64,000 bases of DNA from Capitulum mitella (taxonomy: Eukaryota; Arthropoda; Thecostraca; Pollicipedomorpha; Pollicipedidae). Each line of letters begins with the position of its first letter. The stretch's first letter is position 1. Under the pieces are notes generated by a model. That model saw only the letters and a program-made list of their open reading frames with translations. It was not told the origin of the DNA and ran no database searches. A program made the translations under genes and the position numbers. Of the stretch, positions 37,743 through 47,624 are shown one piece after another. The DNA lies in assembly GCA_030062745.1 (NCBI GenBank), contig CP099846.1:22509201-22573200 (forward strand), in the 5' to 3' direction.

Positions 37743-40700
37743 GACTTAATATTTTTTGTATAAAAAACATTGGTAGAGGTTAGGCCTTACAAAGTATACA
37801 GAAAACGACAATGCCGATCACTGTGTCTGTTTGAACATAAAATCCGTCACTATGTCTTTTCCTAGTGTTTTATGTCATTTTATGCGGTTTCCTATGCTTT
37901 CGCACTATCAGTTATCTATTTCGGTCACCATCTTTGTTTTTCTGGGCTATTCCCCTTGTTAACCGGCGGGAAACTGGGGATTGGGGAGGGCGGCAAAACT
38001 AGTTTTGAAAGGGTCGGGATCCACGAGAGGTATGGCCCCCACAAAAGAACACAAATCGACGCGCCTGGGTCGGGCTTTTAAAAAAATCAAACTGAGCGGT
38101 TCGGCCAGGCCATAATAGTTTTCGGATGCTAAAACTGCAACCCCTGGGCACCATATGATAAACTTTTCACCACAAATTTCTCCCACTCTCACTCAATTCT
38201 TTTATTTTTGCGTTGCATTTGCATACGTCAGCTTGAAAACTCTTCGCCATAACTATTCCAGGAGTAAGGTTTTCACTCTTACCTATTTTATCTTCTCGCC
38301 TGTTTTTTTTGTGTGTTTTTGAACCGCTCACTAATGGCAACTGATTTTTGGTTTCTTTCTCGGCGCATCAGTCAGGACTGACCATTAACGTCGTACTCGG
38401 AAGCTGACTAGTCTTGCGTCAAGTCGTATGTTTCGTCAGGCGTCAGTCGGTCGTCTGAGTAATAGCAGCGACGCGCGTGACGTTTTAACTTGCAATGCTT
38501 CGGATGGAAGATAATGAAACAGATCGGGAAATATCTTTTTGTGCTGCGAAATGCATAAATGGAAAGTAATGATGCAAGCAGCAACGAAGTAGGACTCGCT
38601 CGTCATGCAACCCACATGACGTCTCATTGGCAATAGAAGGTTGGAGGGAACTATTCGCGGAAAATCTGTGGCCTAAAAAGAAACGGGGCCGATCCATATG
38701 CAGGATACTGCAATGGGACGATTAACTGACAGTGTCAGTAATACCAGAACAGGTACAGAAAGTGTAAGTGAAGCCAGAACAGGCAATGCAAATGTAAACG
38801 ACACCAGAGCAGGTACTGAAAGTGCAACGTTTCGACTTCAAAATGTTGCTCAACTCGGCTGAAACAAACCATGGATCTTTGAGATCCCACTGATGGTGCA
38901 CAGGTTAAACAGTGGGAAATATAAATCACCGACTCATTTACCCCTGTGTAAAAAACACATCCGTGCCAGCGCTTGCAAGCGATGCAAAGTCATCGAAATG
39001 ACCAGCATACCACATATCTTCATTACACAATGTTTAAGTTAACATGAGTCGGCGAAAATCATTTATGTATTTATGTGTATTGTATTTTATGTTTATGCTT
39101 ATTATACTGTCTATTTTACGTGTGTCAAAGCAAATTATGTGAGTGCCGTACATAAACTACAGGCAAATCATCAGTACCAAAGCCCACCCAGCAAAACTAA
39201 TACAAAGGAAAACAAACAGCTTGAAATCATGCGAGTAAAGCCCACCATTTACCCCTGCTACGCTACACAGCCTACGACCCTGCGTCGTCATGACAGTATT
39301 GATCGTTGTTCGCCTAAATCAGCTACGTTTCACCACCTGAGTCAGTTCTGACGGCCAATGGCGGAAGCGGAACTGGCGTCATCCTTCAGATCAGCGTCAC
39401 ATTTACACTGGGGCAAAAAGACGCCGCAAGAAACACTTCCGCCACTGATCGCGCGTCGACGCCTCCAACGTGATCTGTGTGGCTGTCACCGCGGGCGCGG
39501 TTCCCCGTAATGATTCCACCGGAGCCGCGACACCGGGCCATTTCCCGCGGGCTGAAGGGGCGACGCCAGACGTGCGGACGGCCCGGCAGCGGCGGCGACG
39601 CTCTTTTAGCGGGCCGCTTCGCCGCTGTCCGCTTCATTCTCAAGTTGAGCGCCGCGCTGGTGCCAGTGCACGTATGTGAATTACCCAGAGAGAGTTACTG
39701 GGCGTTTCCAACTGTTGCACGCGTGATTTTTGATCCCTGAGTCATTGTCCCGCACCCGCTTGTGCTATTCGATACAACTTCAAAATCACTCATTTTTTGG
39801 ACAAGGCCCACTAGCTCGCACTATGGGTACTCACCAGAACATATGGACCACAAAATGTAAAGGTCGTCATGGGGTAGGCCATGACGTCCTCATAGCCTGG
39901 GTAATAGATGCAACTTTCAGGCACGGTTCGTAATCCAGGATCTCTGTTTTCCTCGGGGCATGTCTTGCAAGAAGCTTACCAGGGATTGCGCATGCGTCAC
40001 GCATAAAGTTACACAGTCCACGGTTGCCCTAAGTCGGGTCACCCTGGGCTATCTGTTGTCTCCCCCGCGATTGACTTTGTTTCAGATGCGTCTTAGACAA
40101 ATGCGTCTAACGAAATGAACATTCTTAAAACATTAGAAGAATCCTACGCCAAAAGAATGTAAAGGTACGATTACGAGATTACGTCATAAACCCCTTTCTG
40201 CAATGTACGGTAATCAAGATACATCTCGCCCACTTTGCGATTACATAAACTGTCAGGGGGAAAAATTAACAGTATCAATTACGCGCAACTCCTACACCGT
40301 TCATGTGCTCTGACAGCAATTCGCACATCACCGTCCATAAGAGGCTTTGACGGGACGTCCGCTGCACTTTGAATCCACGACATCCGCCGAAGAGAAGAGC
40401 AAAGTCTCCAGCAAAAACAAGCCATCCAGCAGTGAGGTGGCAAAATACCCCCGTAAACGTCTGTGTGAAGGTCGCGCAAAACTACACGGCAGGGCGGCTA
40501 GCGAACTCCGCAGTCCAGTGCAGGTCAGACGCCCAGCGTCCTGTGCTCTGCGCCACGGCCTACGTCAGAAACGGGCAGAACAAACTGCAACTCCGCAATG
40601 TAATAACCACAGCTATAGCAAACAGTCCGCAAAAAATGAAAGCGCCATCACCGAGTACACAAACTGCTACTGACCGACGGAACTGAATGGCAGGACGTTC

Positions 40701-43700
40701 GCAAGTCCGCTATTGATTGTTCCAAAGTTTAACCGACCTCATGCCGTCATGGTGGGTTAATTCAAATTTCACGGCGATCAATACGATACCCCTGCGACCA
40801 TAAGAAGCGACCTCGTCACAGAAAATCTGGAGACTCCGGCCGGCCGCCGCTAAATGGCTGGTCTCGCCCGGGTGGTGTTGACACGCAGAATGCGCTGAAA
40901 TCCTTGATAGATAAAATAACGAGAATTCGGTACGGCGACTACGACCATACTGAATCAAAAACGAAAAATACGAAAACCCAATTTGGCCACTGAAGCGGCC
41001 GCAGTTGTACGACGCACGACTGCAACCATTAAACCACATCAGCACCAATTACCATGTGTCCTGAAAAAACCCGCACTGACAGACTTTTAGTTTCAGGCTC
41101 TCGAACCGGAGTGCAGCCAAGGTTTTTTAACGGGGGGAGGGGGAGCTCAATGAGAAGTGATATCACTCAAAAACCGCCTTCAGAGAAGACGGCGTGCAAT
41201 GGGTTTCACTAACAAAAAACGTGGGCATAAGGGTGGAGGGCAGCTCCTTCCCCGGCTGCGCCGGTGCTCTCGAAGCATACTACTGTTAAAAAAAAAACAT
41301 CCCAGCAAGATGCCTCGTAAGGGATACCAATCGAGAGAACTTACATGTTTACTGGAATCTGGAAGCCAGAATTTAAGCAGCATTTGGTGCACATATTTTG
41401 CACTGTTGTGTCTCGCAACATAAGCATCTTTATACCATTTGCTTTTCTCTAAATCCTATGGATTGCGGAGCATGCCCATTTTATAGTTGGCTGTCATTCG
41501 TTACCGTTATTGAGCGCTTTAAGAATATCGCTGGAAAAACGTCAAAGCGAGCAAACATCACTCAGAAATAGCTATGAGGACAAACAAGGCAGGGCAGCCA
41601 AAGCACTGCAAATGGAAGTCCGACACACCTCAAGAACTGAGCCAGCCTTCTGGTGAAAACTGCCTGACTGAATCCTATTTAGTTGCGAAATTATGACCTG
41701 AAAAAAAAAATGTTACGACAATGCCGGCTGCCCATTTTTTCTTTTCCATGCTTAATTGACACACTGCCTACGCTCTCTTCATAGCAGGACGTGAATGTAC
41801 ATGGGTATGTGATAGTACATGGCACATGCATGTTGTAAACATACATTCGAGAAGTGTTATCTTCATATCAGGCCACGAAAACGAGCGTTTGAACGCCCTC
41901 ATTAAGGTAGTATATCTTCGATCAGTTGCGAGTGCGAATCGTTCTATCGTGAGCTTTCAATCGAACTCACCTGTATATCCAACACTATCTACCAGTAATG
42001 CGAGTACTCATGTCTTTCTGAGGCCCTCTGACACTCGGTACTGCGTTGAATAGGGCCTCGGCAGCCATGTTTGATTTATCAATGCACTGCAACAAAACGG
42101 ATGACAAGACCAGTTTCTGATCACGCTGTGCACCTGCGTGCGGACCACGTGCCACCAAACTCACCTCTGCTGGTTGTGCCCATTCACTTGAGGAAGAGGG
42201 TCGCTGGTCACCAGCTCAGTTACAGACCGATGCCACAACGCCAGAAACGCCGAGCATCAGTTCCATTTCTGGAGCTGGCACGTGAACAGTGCGTTCTCAA
42301 GCTCTCAAAATCCTTTGTGACGAAGTCTAATGATGTTTCCAGTCTCGATTCCGTGTGCTCTTTCTGTTTCGCTGGTGTACAATATCGACTGTCGCCAGAA
42401 ACGTATTTTTCTCAGATGTATTGTTTACTGTTCTTTCCCTCCTACTGAGCAGCTGGGAGGAAGGCTAATTTCACTGCTGTGTTTGTGATACTCAATGTGG
42501 CCACCGCTAAAAAGGGGAAGAATCGAGACTATGGCGCTACCCTTCCCCTGCTTTTATTTGTACGCCATTCCAGTCTGTGGAAGTATGAGCATGTATACCA
42601 TAGCTAAATTGCACATGTGCAATGTAACTGTCACAGCAAAACATCTGTCATACTATTATCTTTCTACGGTTTTCCAGTTTTTCGGCTTTCTTGTCTTCCC
42701 AGCTTTACCCGACAAAGCGGGGCGCCTTCACGGTGTTGTCCTGACACCAGGTCTGAATAACAGTCTATTCTAGACCTCGCAGGTAGTTGCTTCGTCAGTA
42801 GAGTACGTAACTGTTTCATTTTGAAAGAACATCTGTTTTCATTTACATATTCAAATTTGTGTTTCTATATTCTGTGAGATACGTTTTACTTCAACATATC
42901 GCATATGAGACAATGTCACCGAAATCCACTAAAATTTGGAATACAAAAACGGTATACTTGGTTACACCCTTCCACTGCTGCGAAAAAATCTAATGTATAA
43001 TAAACCCTGGCTTTCACGACTACAATAGTCGTGAAAGTCTTGTCTAGTCTTGGCTAGCTCAGTTTAAAACATATGTTAACTCTGCAATGACTGGGTCTCC
43101 AGCCACCCACCACTGACTGGGGGGAAACGACTTCGCCCAATTCTCCGGAACTAACAGTCCGATTTGGACACAACATGTGCTAATCGAAAGGTTTCAATAA
43201 GGGTGGTTCTAAAACATGCATACACTTTAGTTTTGAGGTCAAATGTCATGTCAAACGCAAGCCAAAGTTCAAAATCGAACTTTTTTGCATCGGCGGCTAT
43301 GCATGTCAGACAAACTGAATAAATCGTTTCATTCTCTTTAAAAGTGTTCTCTACGGCCAGGCCAAGGTTCTGTGTGTGGCGAATATGACGATGCTACGAA
43401 GGGGTTAGATCAAGGTCAGGTCATAAAAGGTCAAGGTACGATGCAATTTACTTAAGTTATGCAACACATGATCCCAGGCTACTTTTGCGTGCGTAGTGCA
43501 CCTGAAATGTTTGTATTTAGGTGGTCCGGCCAAGGTCCGGTCATAAAAGGTCGATACATATAATTTGGTCACGCAACACATGTCTCCACACTGTTCTTGC
43601 TTCAGGAATGTAGTAGAAGTGCTTTCTAACATATGTCAGGTTATTCTGGGTCAAGAGCAAGTCAAGGTCAGTCAGCCACCCAAAGCCATACACGGATTGT

Positions 43701-44962
43701 TACTGTTAAGATGCTCTAGCCCTAGACCTGATAAAGATATCGACTTGAAACTTGTTATACGTGTGTATGGCTATGGTCGCTACCGTATATGTTTCTTGGA
43801 AAGTTTTCCAAACTTCGATTTATTTAAAACAGACTGAAAGTTTCGAAAATTCGAGATAGCAGTTTTACAGCCCGTCATTCCCGTTCATTTGGCGTTTTTT
43901 CTGCATTTTGCTTTAAGGCTATTTTGACAAGTTTTTAAACATTTCACCTTTTGTACAAAAACGCGTTTTGACGTTACTTTTAATGTCCCCAGGATCAAAG
44001 ATTTCCCGAAAAAAAGGTTAAAAAACTTCGCTATATCTTTCCTCGCTTATGAGCTATTACGGAAATTCGTCGGGGGAGGCGTTAAACGTCCCCAGTCAGT
44101 TCCGGGTTAACGCTATTCCCGTATGGGGGATGGGGCTTCAAAAGCCTCCCCTATGGTTTTTTGCTATCTTTTTCAGGGTTTTCAAGGCCGCTTCAAAAAA
44201 CCTGGTGGCTCTTCCTGCCTGTTTTTCCTACGCATTTCATACGCGGAGGCAGCCCAACTTTTCGAGAGGCACTCCGGCCATTTTTGACACTGCTGAAGAT
44301 AAAAGAAAAATGGCTGCAAAAAATAGCTTTTAAACTATAACTTGTAGCTTAAAATGAGTGTTTGGTTAAAAAAACAACTGCGCAAAAGCGAAAATACTTC
44401 TGTTGTTTGCAGGTTACGTCACAAGGTCAGGCCACGGTCAAACGCCAAAATTCGGTTTTATGAAAATATTTTTAGCGCTAATTTTCAAAATGCGAAATCA
44501 GGAACATATATGACTCAACGCAGCGTCCTCTACTTATTCTTCACATTTCATGCCGATGTCAGGCTGGGTCAGGGAGCCGTGACCTAAAATGTCCACGCGT
44601 ATGCCCTAGATCACAACGGCCATTACAAGGACTTCGACATATAGATATAGACATTAGAATGATTGGAAACGTTTTCAAACACTTTGAAATAAACCTAAGG
44701 CATGTCATTTGACTTTGATCATAACCTATATTACATTATCTAATAAAGGTGATATGTTATATTTTTATAGTTTATAATAATATTATAACCTAGGATTCTG
44801 AGGTCATTTGAGATGATTTAAGGTCAAAGCTCCTTAGCTGACCTAAAGAACATGCGACCATGACAGTTTCCCATTTTTCATGTCCCTGGCGCCGCCTATG
44901 CCAACATCATACAAACACTGAAACACGATTTGTACTCCACAAGTATAACATGACTAGTAAAA

Positions 44963-44995
<33 letters not shown>

Positions 44996-46314
44996 GAGGG
45001 GGTACCCAAAAGTAACCGGAATCGTTCTCTGCAGGACAATCCAGTTGTAGTTCGGTCTTCCACCGCTAGGAGCAACTCAATCCGACCCCCGGGCATCTGT
45101 TTGCAGCGCGGTGTCGCCGAGTGAAGAGGCACTGCCACGTGGTGCACCTGTATATTGAAGCCCTCTCGCCCATTCGTCGGTTTTTGCTATGGCTGAACTA
45201 AAGGAGCAACGTGCTTCTGTGAAATTTTGTTTTTTGCTGGGAAAAACTGCGGCTGAAACAGTCGCCATGCTTCAAACTGCATACAAGGACGCTGCCATGA
45301 GCAAGACGCAGGTTTATGAATGGTTTTCGCGCTTTAAAAGTGGTCAAATGTCACTTGAAGACCACCCTCGATCGGGGCGACCGTCGACCTCGTGAACGGA
45401 CGAGAACATCGCAAGCATTCATGAACTCGTCATGGAAGACCGTCGCCGAACAATAGATGAACTTGTTCATCTGTCTGGTGTCTCCTGGAGCTCCTGCCAA
45501 CGAATTTTGAGGGAAGAATTACAAATGAAACGAGTTGCGGCAAAATTTGTGCCCCGCTTGCTCACGGAAGATCAGAAGCAGTCACGAATGAACGCGTGTC
45601 AGGAACTGAAAGAACAGTTGCAAGTTGATCCGTATATTTTTTCGAAGGTGATCACTGGTGATGAAAGCTGGTGCTATGGCTACGACCCTGGAACAAAACA
45701 GCAATCAAGTCAGTGGAAGCACTCAAGCTCACCACGCCCCAAAAAAGCGCGTCAAGTGAAGTCCAATGTCAAGACGATGCTGATTTGTTTTTTCGATGCA
45801 AAAGGCATTGTCCACATGGAATTTGTTCCTTCTGGTCAAACTGTTAATCAGACGTTTTACTTGGAAGTTTTGCGGCATGTGCGAGACGCGGTGAGACGGA
45901 AACGCCCCGACATGTGGCGAAGCGGAGAGTGGTGGTTTCATCACGACAATGCGCCTGCGCACACTGCCTTGAGTGTCAGACAGTTTTTGACAAAAAATGG
46001 CATGACACCGCTGACCCACCCTCCCTATTCACCGGATTTGGCACCCTGTGACTTTTTCTTGTTCCCTCGAATGAAAAAAGACCTCAAGGGAAAACGTTTC
46101 GAAGACGTAGATGAGGTGAAGCAAAAAACGACGAAGGCGCTGCAAGGCATCACCTTGCAAGAGTTCCAGAACTGCTTTCAACAGTGGAAAACACGTCTGG
46201 ATAGGTGCATTGCTTCTGATGGAGAGTACTTTGGGGGTGACAGGAGTGACGATATGTAGAGATCATTGAATAAACATATACGGCGAAATTCCGGTTTCTT
46301 TTGGGTACCCCCTC

Positions 46315-46354
<40 letters not shown>

Positions 46355-47356
46355 ACTCTGATGTACATTCAGTTACAAAAATCCTCCCATTCTCTAAGTC
46401 CTGAGCACGCCATGAATTTCTCAAAATTCGAAAGGTATGGCCAGTACGAAATTAATTAATTCTCATTTCATCCTCATCCTCATCCATTAATTCTCGATTC
46501 ATGTCAATTGCATCAAAGTCGGTCCATAAACACCAGAGTCCTAAGAAGTAGAAAAAGTACCTCCCCTTCAAGTTTTTTGCCCATGTCCATCCATCTCAAA
46601 ATTCCCAAAACTTGTCATAGAAAATTAGTTTACATTACGGCAAACCTATCGTCGTTAGTTGTAACGAAATCGGACGAGTAGCTCTCAGTGTCTTGGGGGA
46701 CGAATAAGCCCCCCATACGGTAATGCGCCCCAACGTTATGGGTACCGGAACAGAGTTAAGGTGGAATATTCTCTTAAATATACACATATCATGGGAAAAA
46801 CAGAGTATGAAAAGTATCATTTTTGAATGAAGAACAGAAATTTGAGATGTGTGGTAGAATAATGGGAAATGGAAAAAATGGGAGATCCTGGAGATCCTTT
46901 AAACCTTCCAAAGTTCCCTTCATCTTTAGCAAAGCATTAGTACTGATTCTGAACGGTTAATATGGGTCAATGCACCTCCGATACAAGACTACCTGCTGCC
47001 CCTTCTATTTACGACATCAGTCATGAAACTGCAATTTTACATTGAAAGTGAAGCAACATTTCTCGCAACTTAATCTAAATGTCAGAAATATTGTGGGACC
47101 GTGTTACAGAATGTTTATGACAACGTACCTCTTTCGCAGTGTAAATATTTTTCGTTGCTATCAGATCAAAACACTGCATTTGTTACACTGGTGTAACACG
47201 GCACACTCCTCACGATTACAACAGTTAAAAGATGCTCACAACAATAATGGATTGACTCACCTGTAAGTGGTACCAGAGGGTGATGTCCATCCACATGAAG
47301 TACATGAACACTGTAAACACCCCTAGAAGGAGGCATTTGTTGTCAACCGGTATCAT
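30191..47356 (-). CDS. CPES: ceramide phosphoethanolamine synthase-like CDP-alcohol phosphotransferase (7 exons)
   Basis: CPES transfers phosphoethanolamine from CDP-ethanolamine to ceramide in the Golgi lumen, making the main sphingophospholipid of many invertebrates. Joined exons on the minus strand: 47261-47356, 39835-39963, 34384-34527, 33231-33590, 32346-32597, 30503-30625 and 30191-30289. They give 400 residues with no stop and every intron in phase 0. Residues 9-30 form an N-terminal membrane anchor. The catalytic motif D(x)2DG(x)2AR...G(x)3D(x)3D is intact with D176, D179, G180, A183, R184, G200, D204 and D208. R184 and G200 are 15 residues apart instead of the usual 8. Hydrophobic segments follow (ALLASVLLFSGQLLLSS and the last two exons), and WLTPN precedes the motif. 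The ATG at 47354-47356 has an in-frame stop upstream. Introns 1 and 2 are full of transposons. Another CDP-alcohol phosphotransferase is possible, but the order of segments fits CPES best. Confidence 0.8.
30503..30625 (-). CDS. CPES: CPES-like exon 6
   Basis: 41 codons between acceptor TTTTGCAG and donor GTGAGA: ALKACFTWILMWFWRVFS, then SMLHCFMVSVVLNKTW. It is a membrane-spanning, Trp-rich segment and joins in phase to EFL of the last exon. Confidence 0.75.
32346..32597 (-). CDS. CPES: CPES-like exon 5
   Basis: 84 codons. A polar start (RRSSDADDDAFRRGQ) is followed by a membrane segment ALLASVLLFSGQLLLSSVGW and QRMLQNDDGTHT before donor GTCAGT. The acceptor CTGACAG has a poor pyrimidine tract, so the first few residues are uncertain. 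Confidence 0.65.
32735..32812 (-). repeat. possible tRNA-derived SINE head
   Basis: On the minus strand, GGCGATGGCGTGGTGTG resembles an RNA polymerase III A box. GAGTTCAAGTCC about 50 bases later resembles a B box. It lies in intron 4 of the CPES-like gene. The tRNA fold is imperfect and I see no clear 3' end, so it is at best a SINE fragment. Confidence 0.35.
33231..33590 (-). CDS. CPES: CPES-like exon 4 (catalytic motif)
   Basis: 120 codons with WLTPNAVSLLRLVVVLPS, then DALDGVLAR and GYYLDGVCDG, then a hydrophobic helix (FMVMMACLVYL). It is very GC- and CpG-rich. The donor is AAG followed by GTGGGC. The acceptor is set at the in-phase CAG before GCGACGCAG and could lie 9 bases further in. 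Confidence 0.8.
34384..34527 (-). CDS. CPES: CPES-like exon 3
   Basis: 48 codons ending FMQ before donor GTCAGT, with the family-like segment HPITVKLLMTDPINHYVFYP. The acceptor could be the CAG ending at 34528 or the one ending at 34519, 9 bases further in; both keep phase 0. Confidence 0.7.
35034..35069 (+). promoter_or_regulatory. AGGTCA half-site array
   Basis: AGGTCA occurs at 35034, 35047, 35052 and 35058, then AAGTCA at 35064. AGGTCA is the core half-site of nuclear hormone receptors. It is embedded in the family C element, with the same array in the inner copy near 35411-35446. Whether any receptor binds is not shown by the sequence. Confidence 0.3.
35080..36302 (+). mobile_element. 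TTAA-flanked element (family C), complete inner copy
   Basis: It begins TTAACCCTATTCCCGG at 35080 and ends CCGGGAATAGGGTTAA at 36302, 1223 bp. It is inserted within another copy of the same family with a TTAA duplication. It carries AGGTCA arrays (35408-35446 and 35703-35752) and G- and C-runs just inside each end. No protein is encoded. Confidence 0.85.
37679..37739. repeat. (AT)n microsatellite
   Basis: About 60 bp of uninterrupted AT dinucleotides in intron 2 of the CPES-like gene. Confidence 0.95.
38713..38862 (+). other. small frame with three 10-residue repeats
   Basis: A 49-residue frame (ATG at 38713, stop at 38860) contains three 30-bp tandem units encoding SVSNTRTGTE, SVSEARTGNA and NVNDTRAGTE. 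The repeat unit is a multiple of three and the frame is kept, but no family is recognised and there is no transcription evidence. It lies antisense in a CPES-like intron and may be just a minisatellite. Confidence 0.3.
39835..39963 (-). CDS. CPES: CPES-like exon 2
   Basis: 43 codons beginning TCPEEN after acceptor TTGCAAG, with PESCIYYPGYEDVMAYPMTT and FTFCGPYVL before donor GTGAGT. It has two Cys and several aromatic residues, as expected of a lumenal segment. The acceptor is the only in-phase AG after the upstream stop; its pyrimidine tract is weak, so the left edge is less certain than the donor. Confidence 0.6.
39964..43075. other. CPES-like intron 1, 3' part
   Basis: About 3.1 kb with no recognised exon or element. 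Open frames such as 40347-40673 and 42071-42448 lack recognisable domains. Confidence 0.5.
43076..44110 (-). mobile_element. TTAA-flanked non-autonomous element (family D)
   Basis: TTAA at 43076-43079 and 44107-44110 bounds 1035 bp. The right end reversed is TTAACCCGGAACTGACTGGG and the left end TTAACTCTGCAATGACTGGG. The GACTGGG motif is shared with family A ends. The interior has many GGTCA motifs (43236, 43413, 43418, 43428, 43665) and no protein frame. It shares its right TTAA with the next element. Confidence 0.65.
44965..44994. repeat. (TA)n microsatellite at the mariner insertion site
   Basis: About 30 bp of TA dinucleotides. The mariner's TA target dinucleotide (44993-44994) is part of it. 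Confidence 0.9.
44995..46315 (+). mobile_element. mariner transposon, nearly intact
   Basis: 1321 bp bounded by TA on both sides (44993-44994 and 46316-46317). The terminal inverted repeats start CGAGGGGGTACCCAAAAG and match at 27 of the first 28 positions. A transposase frame fills most of the interior, and AATAAA (46268-46273) follows its stop. High end identity and a nearly open frame suggest recent activity. It is inserted in the TA tract of a family C TTAA element. Confidence 0.9.
45189..46259 (+). pseudogene. mariner transposase with one in-frame stop
   Basis: Mariner transposases cut and paste the element at TA sites. The frame runs from ATG 45189 to TAG 46259, about 356 codons, close to the usual ~345-355. 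The N-terminal helix-turn-helix region includes TKQVYEWFSRF-like residues (KTQVYEWFSRFKSGQ) and PRSGRPST. The catalytic domain has ITGDESW (Asp at codon 158), HHDNAPAH and YSPDLAPCDFFLFP. The second and third catalytic Asp are separated by 34 residues, the DD34D hallmark of mariner. The single lesion is TGA at 45393-45395, just after the PRSGRPSTS segment, where CGA (Arg) would be expected. A CpG transition explains it. The rest of the frame is open, so the element is disabled only by this codon unless it is read through. Confidence 0.88.
46318..46352. repeat. (GT)n microsatellite
   Basis: About 17 GT units directly next to the right end of the mariner. Confidence 0.9.
46760..47260. other. 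CPES-like intron 1, 5' part
   Basis: No gene or element recognised between the family C element and exon 1. Confidence 0.5.
47261..47356 (-). CDS. CPES: CPES-like exon 1 (start and signal anchor)
   Basis: 32 codons starting MIPVDNKCLLLGVFTVF and ending at CAG followed by donor GTGAGT. The hydrophobic stretch predicts a type II signal anchor. A is at position -3 before the ATG, and the first in-frame triplet run upstream meets TGA, supporting this start. Confidence 0.75.
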
Positions 47357-47624
47357 ACTTGTAGCTTCTTTTGTTCCACCAGTTTCAGCTCACTGAAAGG
47401 AGTATCACGGAGCTATTTTTAATTACACATTCCGCATATAACTTCAGTTGCAAACCCCCCAAAGTTTGGTAAAAAAAACAGGTCAGCATGCTTTCGCTGA
47501 TTCTAATAATCCCAATAAAACCTTAGCTATCCGAAAACAAATGAGAGCTTCATACCAGTGAAGCTTAGCTATGTTTTATTAAACATATAAAAGCCTATAA
47601 TGCATGCAGAATCCAGCACAACAA
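47357..47624 (-). promoter_or_regulatory. region upstream of the CPES-like start codon
   Basis: This 268-bp interval lies between the start codon and a TTAA element, so it must hold the 5' UTR and perhaps a promoter, unless a 5' non-coding exon lies further out. No TATA box or initiator is clear, and it is not CpG-rich. The call is by position only. Confidence 0.3.

Larger units (their letters stand above)
37130..39834. other. rest of CPES-like intron 2
   Basis: No further exon is recognised. It holds a long (AT)n tract (37679-37739) and a 49-residue frame with a 10-residue repeat (38713-38862). Confidence 0.5.
44107..46759 (+). mobile_element. TTAA-flanked element (family C) carrying a mariner insertion
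   Basis: It starts TTAACGCTATTCCCGTATGG at 44107 and ends CCGGAACAGAG then TTAA (46756-46759), the same right end as at 37126. The left portion (44107-44960) and the right portion (46360-46759) parallel 34706-37129 with the inner copy removed. A (TA)n tract in its middle received a mariner element (44995-46315). Net length without the mariner is about 1.3 kb. It lies in CPES-like intron 1. Confidence 0.75.

Noticed and set aside
45432..46259. Reading the mariner transposase as starting at the second Met after the stop
   Set aside because: The upstream frame (45189-45392) is the same frame and contains the helix-turn-helix region, so the gene starts at 45189 and is broken by one stop.
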